This document shows positions 25,565 to 34,307 of a DNA stretch of 59,374 bases, in pieces. The translations under genes were made by a program, and so were the position numbers. The DNA comes from Fimousia sp036311565 (GTDB lineage: Bacteria; Bacillota; Clostridia; Lachnospirales; Lachnospiraceae), in the NCBI GenBank assembly GCA_036311565.1, contig JAXJPR010000012.1:1-59374 (forward strand), written 5' to 3'. Positions within the stretch are counted from its first letter, which is position 1, and the number at the start of each line of letters is the position of its first letter. Under the pieces are notes generated by a model that ran no database searches, was not told the DNA's origin, and saw only the letters and a list, made by a program, of their open reading frames with translations.

Positions 25565-26533
25565 ATGAAGCGAGTGATACTGATTTTCATAGCTATCTGC
25601 CTGGATCTTTGTTTTGGTGATCCTTACTGGCTATATCATCCAGTACAATTGATTGGAAAGGGAATTTCAGCTATGAAAAAGCATTTGCAGAAGAAATGCA
25701 CGAGAGAACATGGAATTCAAAAAAGAAAAGAAATCATGGCAGGAATCCTTCTTACAGTTGTAATCGTATTTGCAACCTATGTAGTCACAGCACTTATTTT
25801 ATATCTGGCTGCAAAAATTCATCCAATCTCATCCATGATATTAGAAATCTTTTGGATGTATCAGATCATGGCGGCAAAATGTCTAAAAGTTGAAAGTGAT
25901 AAAGTTTATCAAGATTTGAAAAATGGAAATTTAAAAAAAGCCAGAGTATCGATCTCCTATCTGGTGGGAAGGGATACACAGACATTGTCAGAAGAAGAAA
26001 TAGCAAAAGCATGTGTAGAGACAGTTGCTGAAAATACAACAGATGGAGTAATCGCACCGCTTTTTTATTTGTTTCTTGGAGGAGTTCCTCTTGGTATGGT
26101 ATATAAAGCGGTAAATACCTTGGATTCTATGGTGGGCTACCGAAATGAAGAATATGAATATTTAGGAAAAGCATCAGCAAAGCTGGATGATTTATTAAAT
26201 TATATTCCTGCCAGAATTGCAGCCATGTCGATGATAGCGGGCAGCTTTTTATTTGGTTATAATGGAAAACAGGCATGGAATACTTATTGGAAGGATAAAC
26301 AGGCACATTTAAGCCCCAATTGTGCTCAGACAGAGGCAGTTGCAGCGGGAGCTCTGGAAATACAGCTTGGGGGAACGCATGATTATTTTGGAAAACCAGT
26401 GGTAAAACCTACCATCGGCGAAGCAATTCAGACATGTAAAGCAGAGGATATTAGAAAGACCCAGAAATTAATGATTGGCAGTTTACTCTTATGTTTTGTA
26501 GTATTTGGGGGAGTTTACTATTTTATAGGATAA
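25565..26533 (+). CDS. cbiB: Adenosylcobinamide-phosphate synthase
   Basis: 322 aa membrane protein attaching aminopropanol phosphate to adenosylcobyric acid. DLCFGDPYWLYHPVQLIG at the N-terminus, SYLVGRDTQTLSEEEI, ETVAENTTDGVIAPLFY and VNTLDSMVGY are family signatures. Hydrophobic segments lie at about 1-15, 55-85 and the C-terminal end. AGGAGG just upstream overlaps the cbiJ-cbiA end. Confidence 0.95.
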   Translation: MKRVILIFIAICLDLCFGDPYWLYHPVQLIGKGISAMKKHLQKKCTREHGIQKRKEIMAGILLTVVIVFATYVVTALILYLAAKIHPISSMILEIFWMYQIMAAKCLKVESDKVYQDLKNGNLKKARVSISYLVGRDTQTLSEEEIAKACVETVAENTTDGVIAPLFYLFLGGVPLGMVYKAVNTLDSMVGYRNEEYEYLGKASAKLDDLLNYIPARIAAMSMIAGSFLFGYNGKQAWNTYWKDKQAHLSPNCAQTEAVAAGALEIQLGGTHDYFGKPVVKPTIGEAIQTCKAEDIRKTQKLMIGSLLLCFVVFGGVYYFIG

Positions 26534-26547
26534 AGGATGAAACATTT

Positions 26548-27612
26548 ATGGAAAGACATGGTGGAAATATACATCAATATCATAAAAAGATAATAGATTT
26601 TTCAGCAAATATTCACCCGGATGGAGTACCACCTCAAATCTTACAGGCCATGCAGAATGCTTTGGAAGAAACGGTGCATTATCCAGATCCGGAGTATCAA
26701 AAGCTTAAAATAGCGATTGCAAAAAAACATAAGATTTTGAAAGAACAAATCATTTGTGGAAATGGGGCAGCAGATTTAATTTTTCGTTTGGCGCTGGTAT
26801 TAAAAGCGAAAAAAATTTTACTTCCAGTACCAACATTTGTAGAATATGAAGAGGCATTTAGGATGCCAGTTTTACCGGAACCACAGATTATATATGATAA
26901 AATGGATAAGGAAAAATTTGAAATACAGGAAAATCTTCTTGACCGAATGGATGACTCTGTTGATTTGCTTATTTTATGTAATCCCAATAATCCTACAGGA
27001 AAAAAAATTGAGAATCATCTGTTAAAACAGATCGTAAAAAAAGCAGGAGAACATCATATTTTTTTATTACTGGATGAATGTTTTCTGGACTTTTCCATAG
27101 AGGGCAATCGGGAGTCTATGATTCCTTATTTAGCTCAGTATCCAAATTTATTTATTCTTAAATCTTTCACAAAGATGTATGGAATACCAGGAACTCGATT
27201 AGGATACGGATTATGCAGTGACACGAATCTGCTAAAAAGATTAGAAGCAGTTTCCCAGTCCTGGGCAGTCAGTCACATTGCACAGAAAGCCGGGATTGCA
27301 GCTTGTGCTATGGCAGGATATGAAGAAGTAACTGCCAAAAAAGTAACAGCTCTTCGAAATGATTTATTGTTGCAGATGAAAAAACTTCCAATAAAAATAT
27401 GGGAAAGCAGTGTCAATTACTTGTTTTTCCAGGTGCGGGGACATGCAGATTTAAAAGAGCAATGTTTAAAATATGGGATCTGCATTCGCCATTGTAATAA
27501 TTATCGAGGACTTGGAGAAGATTATTACCGGGTGGCGGTAAGGAAAAAAGAAGAAAATGATAAACTGGCAGAAGTTTTGAAACATGTGTTAGAAAAAGAA
27601 ATTCGGCCATAA
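26548..27612 (+). CDS. cobD: L-threonine-O-3-phosphate decarboxylase
   Basis: 354 aa class I/II aminotransferase-fold PLP protein. RHGGNIHQY at the N-terminus and DFSANIHPDG are typical of CobD. CNPNNPTGK, LLDECFLDF, and the PLP lysine in LKSFTKMYGIPG follow. It supplies (R)-1-amino-2-propanol phosphate to CbiB. ATG 26548 follows AAAGGA; the longer frame from 26491 overlaps cbiB. Close HisC-like paralogs exist, but the operon context supports CobD. Confidence 0.9.
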   Translation: MERHGGNIHQYHKKIIDFSANIHPDGVPPQILQAMQNALEETVHYPDPEYQKLKIAIAKKHKILKEQIICGNGAADLIFRLALVLKAKKILLPVPTFVEYEEAFRMPVLPEPQIIYDKMDKEKFEIQENLLDRMDDSVDLLILCNPNNPTGKKIENHLLKQIVKKAGEHHIFLLLDECFLDFSIEGNRESMIPYLAQYPNLFILKSFTKMYGIPGTRLGYGLCSDTNLLKRLEAVSQSWAVSHIAQKAGIAACAMAGYEEVTAKKVTALRNDLLLQMKKLPIKIWESSVNYLFFQVRGHADLKEQCLKYGICIRHCNNYRGLGEDYYRVAVRKKEENDKLAEVLKHVLEKEIRP

Positions 27613-27640
27613 GAATATATTTAGATGAGAGGATAGATTT

Positions 27641-29650
27641 ATGAAACTCAGACCATTGATGATACAGGGTACGATGTCAAATTCAGGAAAAACATTTGTA
27701 ACAGCCGGTTTGTGCCGAATATTTACAAAAGATGGATATCGCTGTGCTCCATTTAAATCCCAGAATATGGCATTAAATTCTTATATTACAAAAGACGGAT
27801 GGGAAATTGGACGGGCTCAGGCCATGCAGGCAGAGGCGGCAGGAATCGATCCGATAGTAGAAATGAATCCTATTTTGTTAAAACCAAATAGCGATATGGG
27901 GTCTCAGGTCATAGTAAATGGGGAGGTGCTGGGAAATTATCCTGCTGTTGAATATTATAAAATGAAAAATAATTTAAAGCCGGCAATTATGCAGGCATTT
28001 CATACGTTGGAAGAACAATTTGATATGATTGTCATTGAAGGAGCAGGAAGTCCGGCTGAAATCAATTTAAAAGAAAATGATATTGTAAATATGGGAATGG
28101 CAAAAATGGCAAATGCAGATGTGCTACTAGTAGCGGACATCGACCGTGGAGGCGTGTTTGCTTCTGTATATGGAACTATTCAGTTATTAGAACCGGAGGA
28201 AAAGAAGCGGATCAAAGGAATCATTATTAATAAATTCCGTGGAGATGTAGAAATTCTAAGACCTGGCCTGGATATGATCGAGGAACTGACAGGGATTCCA
28301 GTCATTGGAGTACTTCCCTACACAAAAATTGAAATTGACGATGAGGATAGTCTGTCAGAAAATCTTGGAAAACGGGAAATCGGTACGGGAATAGACATTG
28401 CGGTAATGAAGTTTCCTCATATATCTAATTTTACGGATTTTGCTGCACTGGATATGTTAGAAGAAGTATCTTTGCGTTATGTGACCCAAAAATCAGAACT
28501 TGGGAACCCAGATGTTATTATTCTTCCAGGTACAAAAAATACAATGTATGATTTAAAATGGCTTCGGGAATCAGGACTAGAAGCACTGCTCTGGAGATTA
28601 AAGGGAAAATGCCACATTATTGGAATCTGTGGTGGTTATCAAATGATGGGAGAAGTGCTCAGGGATCCTTATGAAGTAGAACACGGAGGAATGATGAAGG
28701 GCATAGGACTCTTGCCTTTAGAGACTGTTTTTGAAAAAGAAAAGACCAGAACGCGAAAAGAGGCTGCGCTTATTTCTGATTCATCCATTTATGCAAAAGG
28801 TTATGAAATCCATATGGGTACGACAAAATCCCTAAATAAAAATATAAGCCCTTTTCTTTTACTGGATAATGGAAAAGAAGAAGGATTTATTTCTGCCGAT
28901 GGACGGATTTGGGGAAGTTATCTGCATGGTATTTTTGATAATGATTCTTTTCGGGAATTTTTTGTGGAAAAACTTTTGAGTGAAAAGGGAATTGAAAAAA
29001 AGCAAGCGTTCATTTCACATGAAGAATATAAAGAAGAGCAGTATGAGAAACTAGAACAGCTGTTAAGAGAATGTCTGGATTTGGAAAAAATCTATAAGAT
29101 TGTTTCAGGAAAAGAGCAGGAGAAAAATAAAGAAAAAGGATGTCTTCATTTATATTATGGAAATGGAAAAGGAAAAACAACAGCAGCTATTGGACAGATG
29201 ATACGTGCTGCAGGAGCTGGAAAACAGGTCTTTATGTACCAGTTCTTAAAGAACAATGACTCCAGTGAAAGAAAAGTCCTAAGTACGATTCCTGGAATTA
29301 CGTGCATGAAAGGAAAATCCTGTGTAAAATTTACAAAAGATATGACGAAAGAAGAAAAAGAAATAAATCTGGAGGAAAATAATCAGAAACTAGAAGAGAT
29401 CTTTAAAAAAGCAAAAGATTATGATGTATTGGTTTTGGATGAAGCATTGTATGCCATTTCTTTGAACCAATTGTCAGAAGAGCTGCTCCTTCAGCATCTA
29501 AATGAACGGCCAGAACACCAAGAGGTGATTCTGACCGGAAGAAAGCCTTCTTCTGCAATAATTGCGCTTGCAGATTATTGTTCTCATATACAAAAAGAGA
29601 AGCATCCTTTTGATGAAGGACTATCTGGAAGAAGAGGAATTGAATTTTAA
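27641..29650 (+). CDS. CbiP-CobO fusion: cobyric acid synthase / corrinoid adenosyltransferase
   Basis: 669 aa. About residues 1-485 are the cobyric acid synthase: IQGTMSNSGKT P-loop, FKSQNMALNS, VEMNPILLKP, and amidotransferase Cys in IGICGGYQMMG with the His region SYLHGIFDN. About 500-669 are a CobO/BtuR-type ATP:corrinoid adenosyltransferase: P-loop YGNGKGKTT at about 506-514, LVLDEALYAI, and the C-terminal HPFDEGLSGRRGIEF. Adenosylation normally precedes the b,d,e,g amidation, so the fused domains act in consecutive steps. The 3' end overlaps the opposing PAP2 gene by 30 bases. Confidence 0.94.
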   Translation: MKLRPLMIQGTMSNSGKTFVTAGLCRIFTKDGYRCAPFKSQNMALNSYITKDGWEIGRAQAMQAEAAGIDPIVEMNPILLKPNSDMGSQVIVNGEVLGNYPAVEYYKMKNNLKPAIMQAFHTLEEQFDMIVIEGAGSPAEINLKENDIVNMGMAKMANADVLLVADIDRGGVFASVYGTIQLLEPEEKKRIKGIIINKFRGDVEILRPGLDMIEELTGIPVIGVLPYTKIEIDDEDSLSENLGKREIGTGIDIAVMKFPHISNFTDFAALDMLEEVSLRYVTQKSELGNPDVIILPGTKNTMYDLKWLRESGLEALLWRLKGKCHIIGICGGYQMMGEVLRDPYEVEHGGMMKGIGLLPLETVFEKEKTRTRKEAALISDSSIYAKGYEIHMGTTKSLNKNISPFLLLDNGKEEGFISADGRIWGSYLHGIFDNDSFREFFVEKLLSEKGIEKKQAFISHEEYKEEQYEKLEQLLRECLDLEKIYKIVSGKEQEKNKEKGCLHLYYGNGKGKTTAAIGQMIRAAGAGKQVFMYQFLKNNDSSERKVLSTIPGITCMKGKSCVKFTKDMTKEEKEINLEENNQKLEEIFKKAKDYDVLVLDEALYAISLNQLSEELLLQHLNERPEHQEVILTGRKPSSAIIALADYCSHIQKEKHPFDEGLSGRRGIEF

Positions 29651-30160
29651 GTATTTAAATCCTTTGGCACATAAATATCCAATTAAGATACCAAGAAGAG
29701 AACCGCATAATACATCGGTTGGAAAATGCATATAAAAATATAGTCTGCTAAAGGCAATCAAAAAGGCAGCAGCCAGTGCTATGATGCCTGTTTTTTTATT
29801 CCACCCATATATGTAGACGGCGGAACAAAAAGAAGAAGCAGAGTGCCCGGACGGAAACGAATAACTATTCAGTTTCGGAATCATCATAACAATGTCAGGA
29901 TTTTGAACATATGGACGAGGACGTGCAATTATTGGTTTGATAATATGACTGCAGATGGTATTCTCAATCAGCAGACAGATCAAAAGACCAAAGCCCATAA
30001 TGCGGGTCTTACGAAAGCATAAGAGACCGATACCGATTAAAATCCATATTAGCCCACTATTCCCGATCCTGGTAAATAGTTCAAGAATCGGAGTCAGGAT
30101 AGGATTTACAATATTGTCCTGAATAAAATCTAAAACAAGAAAATCATACGCTGTAATCAT
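29621..30160 (-). CDS. PAP2-family membrane phosphatase
   Basis: 179 aa with about five hydrophobic spans. The three phosphatase motifs are intact: KPIIARPRP, PSGHS, and SRLYFYMHFPTD. ATG 30160 is preceded by GGAGG; an upstream TTG at 30172 is less likely. It is the only minus-strand gene in the cobalamin island and converges on the cbiP-cobO gene with a 30-base overlap. Usual substrates are undecaprenyl or phosphatidate phosphates. Because no CobC/CblZ-type phosphatase is seen here, a role in removing the cobalamin 5'-phosphate is conceivable but unproven. Confidence 0.88.
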   Translation of the reverse strand: MITAYDFLVLDFIQDNIVNPILTPILELFTRIGNSGLIWILIGIGLLCFRKTRIMGFGLLICLLIENTICSHIIKPIIARPRPYVQNPDIVMMIPKLNSYSFPSGHSASSFCSAVYIYGWNKKTGIIALAAAFLIAFSRLYFYMHFPTDVLCGSLLGILIGYLCAKGFKYLKFNSSSSR

Positions 30161-30220
30161 AAAAACCTCCAATCAAGATGCGAAAAGTATTCGTGTTTAG
30201 GCTAGTATACCATATTTTCG

Positions 30221-30231
30221 TGTGATATAAT
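30221..30231 (+). promoter_or_regulatory. Extended -10 promoter before sirC
   Basis: TGTGATATAAT: TATAAT at 30226-30231 with TG one base upstream (extended -10). No good -35. It lies in the gap between the divergent PAP2 gene and sirC. Confidence 0.6.
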
Positions 30232-30277
30232 AATTTATTATGATTCATTGTCATGATGAAAGGGGGCTTGGACCAAT

Positions 30278-30871
30278 ATGTCGTATTTTCCGTTTTTTAT
30301 CGACATAGCGGAAAAAGAATGTATGATTATTGGGGATGGTGCTGTTGCAAAACGAAAAGCGAAGATTTTAGAATCCTATGGAGCCAGAGTGCATACTTAT
30401 GGAAAAGGACAATGGCAGTTCAGACAGTTTTCGAAAGCATTTTTGGTAATTGCAGCAACCAATGACCGGAGCATAAATGAAAAAATTTCTAATTACTGCA
30501 GGGAAAGAAACATTTTGGTCAATGTTGCTGATTCAAAAGCAGAATCTGCTTTTCTATTCCCATCTGTAACAGAGCGGGGGCCCGTATCCATCGGGATTAC
30601 AACAAGTGGGTATAGTCCCCTTGTATCGGCTGGAATCAGAGAAAAAATCGATGAGATGCTCCCGAAAGAATTGGGAGAAATTACGATATTTATGGGTGAA
30701 ATCCGTGAGGAGATAAAAAGACTGCCGGTCAGTCATACTATGAGAAAAAGAATTTTTCACGCGGTTTATCAAATGGCTGAAGATAAGAGAAGGAAACTAA
30801 AAGAAGAAGAGGTAAAAGCAGTAATCAAAAAACTGCTGGGTGAAGAGTATGGTAACATTAGTGAGAAATAA
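30278..30871 (+). CDS. sirC: Precorrin-2 dehydrogenase (SirC / CysG N-terminal type)
   Basis: 197 aa. NAD-dependent oxidation of precorrin-2 to sirohydrochlorin. FPFFIDIAEKECMIIGDGAVAKRKAKIL is the Rossmann start (residues about 3-30). VIAATNDRSIN and NILVNVADSK follow, and the central TTSGYSPLVSAGIREKI is the siroheme-synthase signature. It supplies the CbiK substrate and possibly siroheme. AAAGGGGG precedes the start. Overlaps the GNAT gene by 23 bases. Confidence 0.92.
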   Translation: MSYFPFFIDIAEKECMIIGDGAVAKRKAKILESYGARVHTYGKGQWQFRQFSKAFLVIAATNDRSINEKISNYCRERNILVNVADSKAESAFLFPSVTERGPVSIGITTSGYSPLVSAGIREKIDEMLPKELGEITIFMGEIREEIKRLPVSHTMRKRIFHAVYQMAEDKRRKLKEEEVKAVIKKLLGEEYGNISEK

Positions 30872-31277
30872 ATTAGATGTAGATACTTATTTGAATTTAC
30901 GTGCATCAGTGAATTGGAAGAAATTATCTAGGACCCAGGCGCAAAAAGCATTGGATAACAGCTTATTTATAGTCTGTGCTTATCGTGGAAACCGGCCTGC
31001 AGGAATGGGACGAATTGTAGGGGATGGAGCAGTGATCTGCTATATACAAGACCTGCTGGTTCATCCGGATTTTCAGGGAATGGGAGTTGGAAATCGGATC
31101 TTACAGGAACTGATTCGGTTCGTACATACGATTCGTGAAGATGGAACTACGATGATGCTTGACTTAATGTGTGCCAAGGACCGTGAAATGTTTTATACAA
31201 AACACGGATTTATTGCCAGACCAACAGATACTTTAGGGCCTGGTATGATACAGTATTTAGATGACAGGAGTAAATAA
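30849..31277 (+). CDS. GNAT family N-acetyltransferase
   Basis: 142 aa. Acetyl-CoA-binding core IQDLLVHPDFQGMGVGNRIL at about residues 69-88, then FYTKHGFI near the C-terminus. Substrate unknown. It is wedged between sirC and hemB with overlaps or near-zero spacing, so it is co-transcribed. The ATG at 30849 is preferred to a GTG at 30840. Small free GNATs of this type are common in Clostridia and give no direct hint of a role in tetrapyrrole synthesis. Confidence 0.85.
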   Translation: MVTLVRNKLDVDTYLNLRASVNWKKLSRTQAQKALDNSLFIVCAYRGNRPAGMGRIVGDGAVICYIQDLLVHPDFQGMGVGNRILQELIRFVHTIREDGTTMMLDLMCAKDREMFYTKHGFIARPTDTLGPGMIQYLDDRSK

Positions 31278-31279
31278 AT

Positions 31280-32242
31280 ATGAAACGGACAAGAAGACTT
31301 CGGACAACAGAAAATATGAGAAGTTTAGTAAGAGAGACTTATCTTCATCCATCAGATTTTGTATATCCAATTTTTGTGGCAGAAGGTCAGAATATAAAGA
31401 ATGCAGTAGATTCTATGCCGGGCATTTATCAGTATTCTATAGACAGAATGGACGAAGAACTGGAACGGATCTGGGAAGCAGGAATTAAAAGTATATTAAT
31501 ATTTGGAATACCAGCTCATAAAGATGAGGTGGGAAGCGGGGCATACGATTCACATGGAATTGTTCAGGAAGCTATCCGCTATATTAAAAAACGATATCCA
31601 AAAATGATTGTTATTGCAGATGTATGTTTGTGTGAATATACTTCTCATGGGCATTGTGGATTAATTCATGGACAGGAAGTGTTAAATGACGAGACATTGC
31701 CATTGCTTTGTAAAATGTCAGTGACCTGTGCTCAGGCAGGTGCGGATATTATTGCACCGTCAGATATGATGGATGGACGGGTAAAAGCGATTCGAGAAGC
31801 ATTGGATGAGGCAGGCTTGTATCAGGTCCCTATTATGGCATATAGTGCAAAATATGCTTCTGCCTATTATGGACCATTTCGGGAAGCTGCCGAATCAGCA
31901 CCGGCATTTGGAGACAGGAAGTCTTATCAAATGGATCCAGCCAATGGAAAGGAAGCAATTGTTGAAGCAGAAACAGATATAGAAGAAGGGGCTGATATTG
32001 TTATGGTAAAGCCAGCCCTTGCCTATCTGGATGTGATAAAAGATGTTTCTGACCGCTTTAATGTACCAATTGCGGCTTATAATGTCAGTGGTGAATATTC
32101 TATGGTAAAAGCAGCTGCAAAAAATGGATGGATTGATGAAAAGAGGGTCGTTTTGGAGAATTTGACAGCTATGAAAAGGGCAGGAGCAAAAATTCTGATT
32201 ACGTATCATGCATTAGATGTAGCAGAATGGCTGAAAGAGTAA
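31280..32242 (+). CDS. hemB: Porphobilinogen synthase (5-aminolevulinate dehydratase)
   Basis: 320 aa. Condenses two 5-aminolevulinate molecules. The Zn-type cysteine cluster DVCLCEYTSHGHCG is at about residues 115-128. The Schiff-base lysines are in MAYSAKYASAYYGPFR and VMVKPALAYLD. Supplies porphobilinogen to the HemC domain of the 12333 fusion. It starts 2 bases after the GNAT stop, with AGGAG upstream. Last gene of the island. Confidence 0.97.
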   Translation: MKRTRRLRTTENMRSLVRETYLHPSDFVYPIFVAEGQNIKNAVDSMPGIYQYSIDRMDEELERIWEAGIKSILIFGIPAHKDEVGSGAYDSHGIVQEAIRYIKKRYPKMIVIADVCLCEYTSHGHCGLIHGQEVLNDETLPLLCKMSVTCAQAGADIIAPSDMMDGRVKAIREALDEAGLYQVPIMAYSAKYASAYYGPFREAAESAPAFGDRKSYQMDPANGKEAIVEAETDIEEGADIVMVKPALAYLDVIKDVSDRFNVPIAAYNVSGEYSMVKAAAKNGWIDEKRVVLENLTAMKRAGAKILITYHALDVAEWLKE

Positions 32243-32272
32243 AAAATGCTTTTATTTTAATAAGAATTCATG

Positions 32273-32278
32273 TATAAT
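32273..32278 (+). promoter_or_regulatory. Probable -10 of the fba promoter
   Basis: TATAAT at 32273-32278 with a poor -35 (TTTTAT, 32250-32255, spacing 17). Just after hemB, 69 bases before the fba start. Confidence 0.5.
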
Positions 32279-32346
32279 AAAGACAGAAATTTTATCATTC
32301 CAATGATAAAAATATTTAGAAGTATTTCAGTATGGAGGATTTTATT

Positions 32347-33213
32347 ATGTTAGTTTCAGCAAAAGAAATGTTACAGAAAGCAAAAGCTGGTCATTACGCA
32401 GTAGGTCAGTTCAACATCAACAACTTAGAATGGACAAAAGCCATCTTAGAAGTTGCTCAGGAAAAGAAATCTCCAGTTATCTTAGGAGTATCTGAAGGTG
32501 CTGGTAAATATATGGGCGGATATAAAACAGTTGTTGGTATGGTTAACGGTTTACTTGAAGAATTAAACATCACAGTACCAGTTGCTCTTCATTTAGACCA
32601 TGGTTCTTATGAAGCTTGCTACAAATGTATCGAAGCTGGTTTCTCTTCTGTAATGTTTGATGGTTCTCATTACCCAATCGAAGAAAACGTTGCAAAAACA
32701 AAAGAATTAGTTGCAGTAACAGATGAAAAAGGTTTATCTTTAGAAGCTGAAGTTGGTTCTATCGGTGGAGAAGAAGATGGAGTAATCGGTAAAGGTGAAT
32801 GTGCAGATCCTGCAGAATGTAAAGCAGTTGCTGATTTAGGAGTATCTATGTTAGCAGCAGGTATCGGTAACATCCATGGAAAATACCCAGAAAACTGGGA
32901 AGGACTAAGCTTTGAAACTTTAGATGCTATTCAGCAGTTAACAGGAGATATGCCATTAGTATTACACGGTGGTACAGGTATCCCAGCTGACATGATCAAA
33001 AAAGCAATCTCTTTAGGTGTTGCTAAAATCAACGTTAACACAGAATGTCAGTTAGCATTTGCTGCAGAAACTCGTAAATATATTGAAGCTGGTAAAGATT
33101 TAGAAGGTAAGGGATTTGACCCTCGTAAATTATTAGCTCCAGGTACAGCAGGAATTAAAGCTACTGTAATCGAAAAAATGGAATTATTCGGATCTATTGG
33201 TAAAGCTGAATAA
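32347..33213 (+). CDS. fba: Class II fructose-1,6-bisphosphate aldolase
   Basis: 288 aa zinc-dependent aldolase of glycolysis/gluconeogenesis. AVGQFNINNLEW at the N-terminus, HLDHG with catalytic Asp and zinc His at about residues 80-84, SVMFDGSH, GIGNIHGKYP, and VLHGGTGIP with zinc His. ATG 32347 follows TGGAGGA. Codon choice shifts toward AAC, ATC and GTT, unlike the cobalamin genes, which indicates high expression. Confidence 0.97.
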   Translation: MLVSAKEMLQKAKAGHYAVGQFNINNLEWTKAILEVAQEKKSPVILGVSEGAGKYMGGYKTVVGMVNGLLEELNITVPVALHLDHGSYEACYKCIEAGFSSVMFDGSHYPIEENVAKTKELVAVTDEKGLSLEAEVGSIGGEEDGVIGKGECADPAECKAVADLGVSMLAAGIGNIHGKYPENWEGLSFETLDAIQQLTGDMPLVLHGGTGIPADMIKKAISLGVAKINVNTECQLAFAAETRKYIEAGKDLEGKGFDPRKLLAPGTAGIKATVIEKMELFGSIGKAE

Positions 33214-33240
33214 TTAACAGAAAGCTCATAATAATATAAA

Positions 33241-33276
33241 AAAATGGAGTATATCAAAAGATATGCTCCATTTTTT
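33241..33276 (+). terminator. Intrinsic terminator after fba (possibly bidirectional with ddh)
   Basis: AAAATGGAGTATATC, loop AAAA, GATATGCTCCATTTTTT. Flanking A- and T-runs allow use on both strands; ddh ends just downstream on the other strand. Confidence 0.85.
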
Positions 33277-33317
33277 ATTTCATTCATAAAAAGAATGATT
33301 TCTCTGTTTTTTTCTAT

Positions 33318-34307
33318 TTATAATAAATGAGCTCTTAAATCTTCTCCGCTTAATGGGGAAAGATAAGAAGGTGCGATATCAAAAACAGTTTTACATCCAG
33401 TTACGCCTTCTGCTTTTAAACGTGCCACAGCTCTTGCGTAAGCAATTAAAACACTGGATGTAAATTCAGGATTTGATTCTAATTTTAGAGAATATTCAAT
33501 CATCTGATGTGTAGATTCGCCATCGCCAGTCATACCGCTTCGCATTACAAAACCGCCATGAGGCATTGAGTTGTGAACAGAATCAAATTCTTCTTCAGTA
33601 ATAAAGTTTACGGTCGTATCATATTCATCAAAGTAGTTTTTCATGGACTTGATAGATTCTTCAATTTGTTTTAAATCGGCACCATCTTCTGCCACAACAT
33701 AACATTCTCTCGTATGTTTTTCTCTGGTAGTCAGTTCTGGTTGTTTTCCAGCACGAACCTGATTCATAGCTTCTTCTACAGGCACTGTGTATTGAATACC
33801 GCGTTTTACGCCTTTAATTCTTCTGATTGCATCAGAATGTCCCTGGCTTACACCTTTGCCCCAGAAAGTATAAGTTTTTCCAGATGGAAGGATAGATTCT
33901 GCATAGATACGATTTAGTGAAAATAATCCCGGATCCCATCCTACAGAAATAATACCCAAAGTTCCGTTTTCTTTACAAGCAGCATCAACAGCAGCAAAAT
34001 GCTGAGGGATGGCAGCATGAGTATCAAAACTGTCAATGACATTAAAGTATTTTGCTAATTCTGGTGTTTGTACAGGAAGATCGGTTGCACTTCCACCACA
34101 GAGAATCATAACATCAATGTCATCTTTCATGTTTTTTGCATCATCTAATTTGTAAGCTTTTGCATTCTTTGTTGCTAAAGTTACAGTTTCTGGATCACGG
34201 CGAGTAAATACGCCGACCAGCTCCATATCATCATTTTGGCGGATTGCCAGTTCGACACCTTTTCCAAGGTTCCCATATCCGGCAATACCAATTCGTATTG
34301 TCTTCAT
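33318..34307 (-). CDS. ddh: meso-Diaminopimelate dehydrogenase
   Basis: 329 aa NADPH-dependent enzyme making meso-diaminopimelate in one step from tetrahydrodipicolinate. RIGIAGYGNLGKGVE at the N-terminus binds NADP. CGGSATDLPVQ, SFDTHAAIP, SVGWDPGLFS and the C-terminal region NSMPHGGFV are typical. AGGAATC lies before the ATG on the minus strand. Works with lysA (35736), so lysine and cell-wall diaminopimelate probably use the dehydrogenase variant. Confidence 0.96.
   Translation of the reverse strand: MKTIRIGIAGYGNLGKGVELAIRQNDDMELVGVFTRRDPETVTLATKNAKAYKLDDAKNMKDDIDVMILCGGSATDLPVQTPELAKYFNVIDSFDTHAAIPQHFAAVDAACKENGTLGIISVGWDPGLFSLNRIYAESILPSGKTYTFWGKGVSQGHSDAIRRIKGVKRGIQYTVPVEEAMNQVRAGKQPELTTREKHTRECYVVAEDGADLKQIEESIKSMKNYFDEYDTTVNFITEEEFDSVHNSMPHGGFVMRSGMTGDGESTHQMIEYSLKLESNPEFTSSVLIAYARAVARLKAEGVTGCKTVFDIAPSYLSPLSGEDLRAHLL

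Noticed and set aside
29621..30160. The minus-strand PAP2 gene as a remnant of a mobile element
   Set aside because: No inverted repeats, target duplication or transposase is nearby, and the gene is intact with its own ribosome site.
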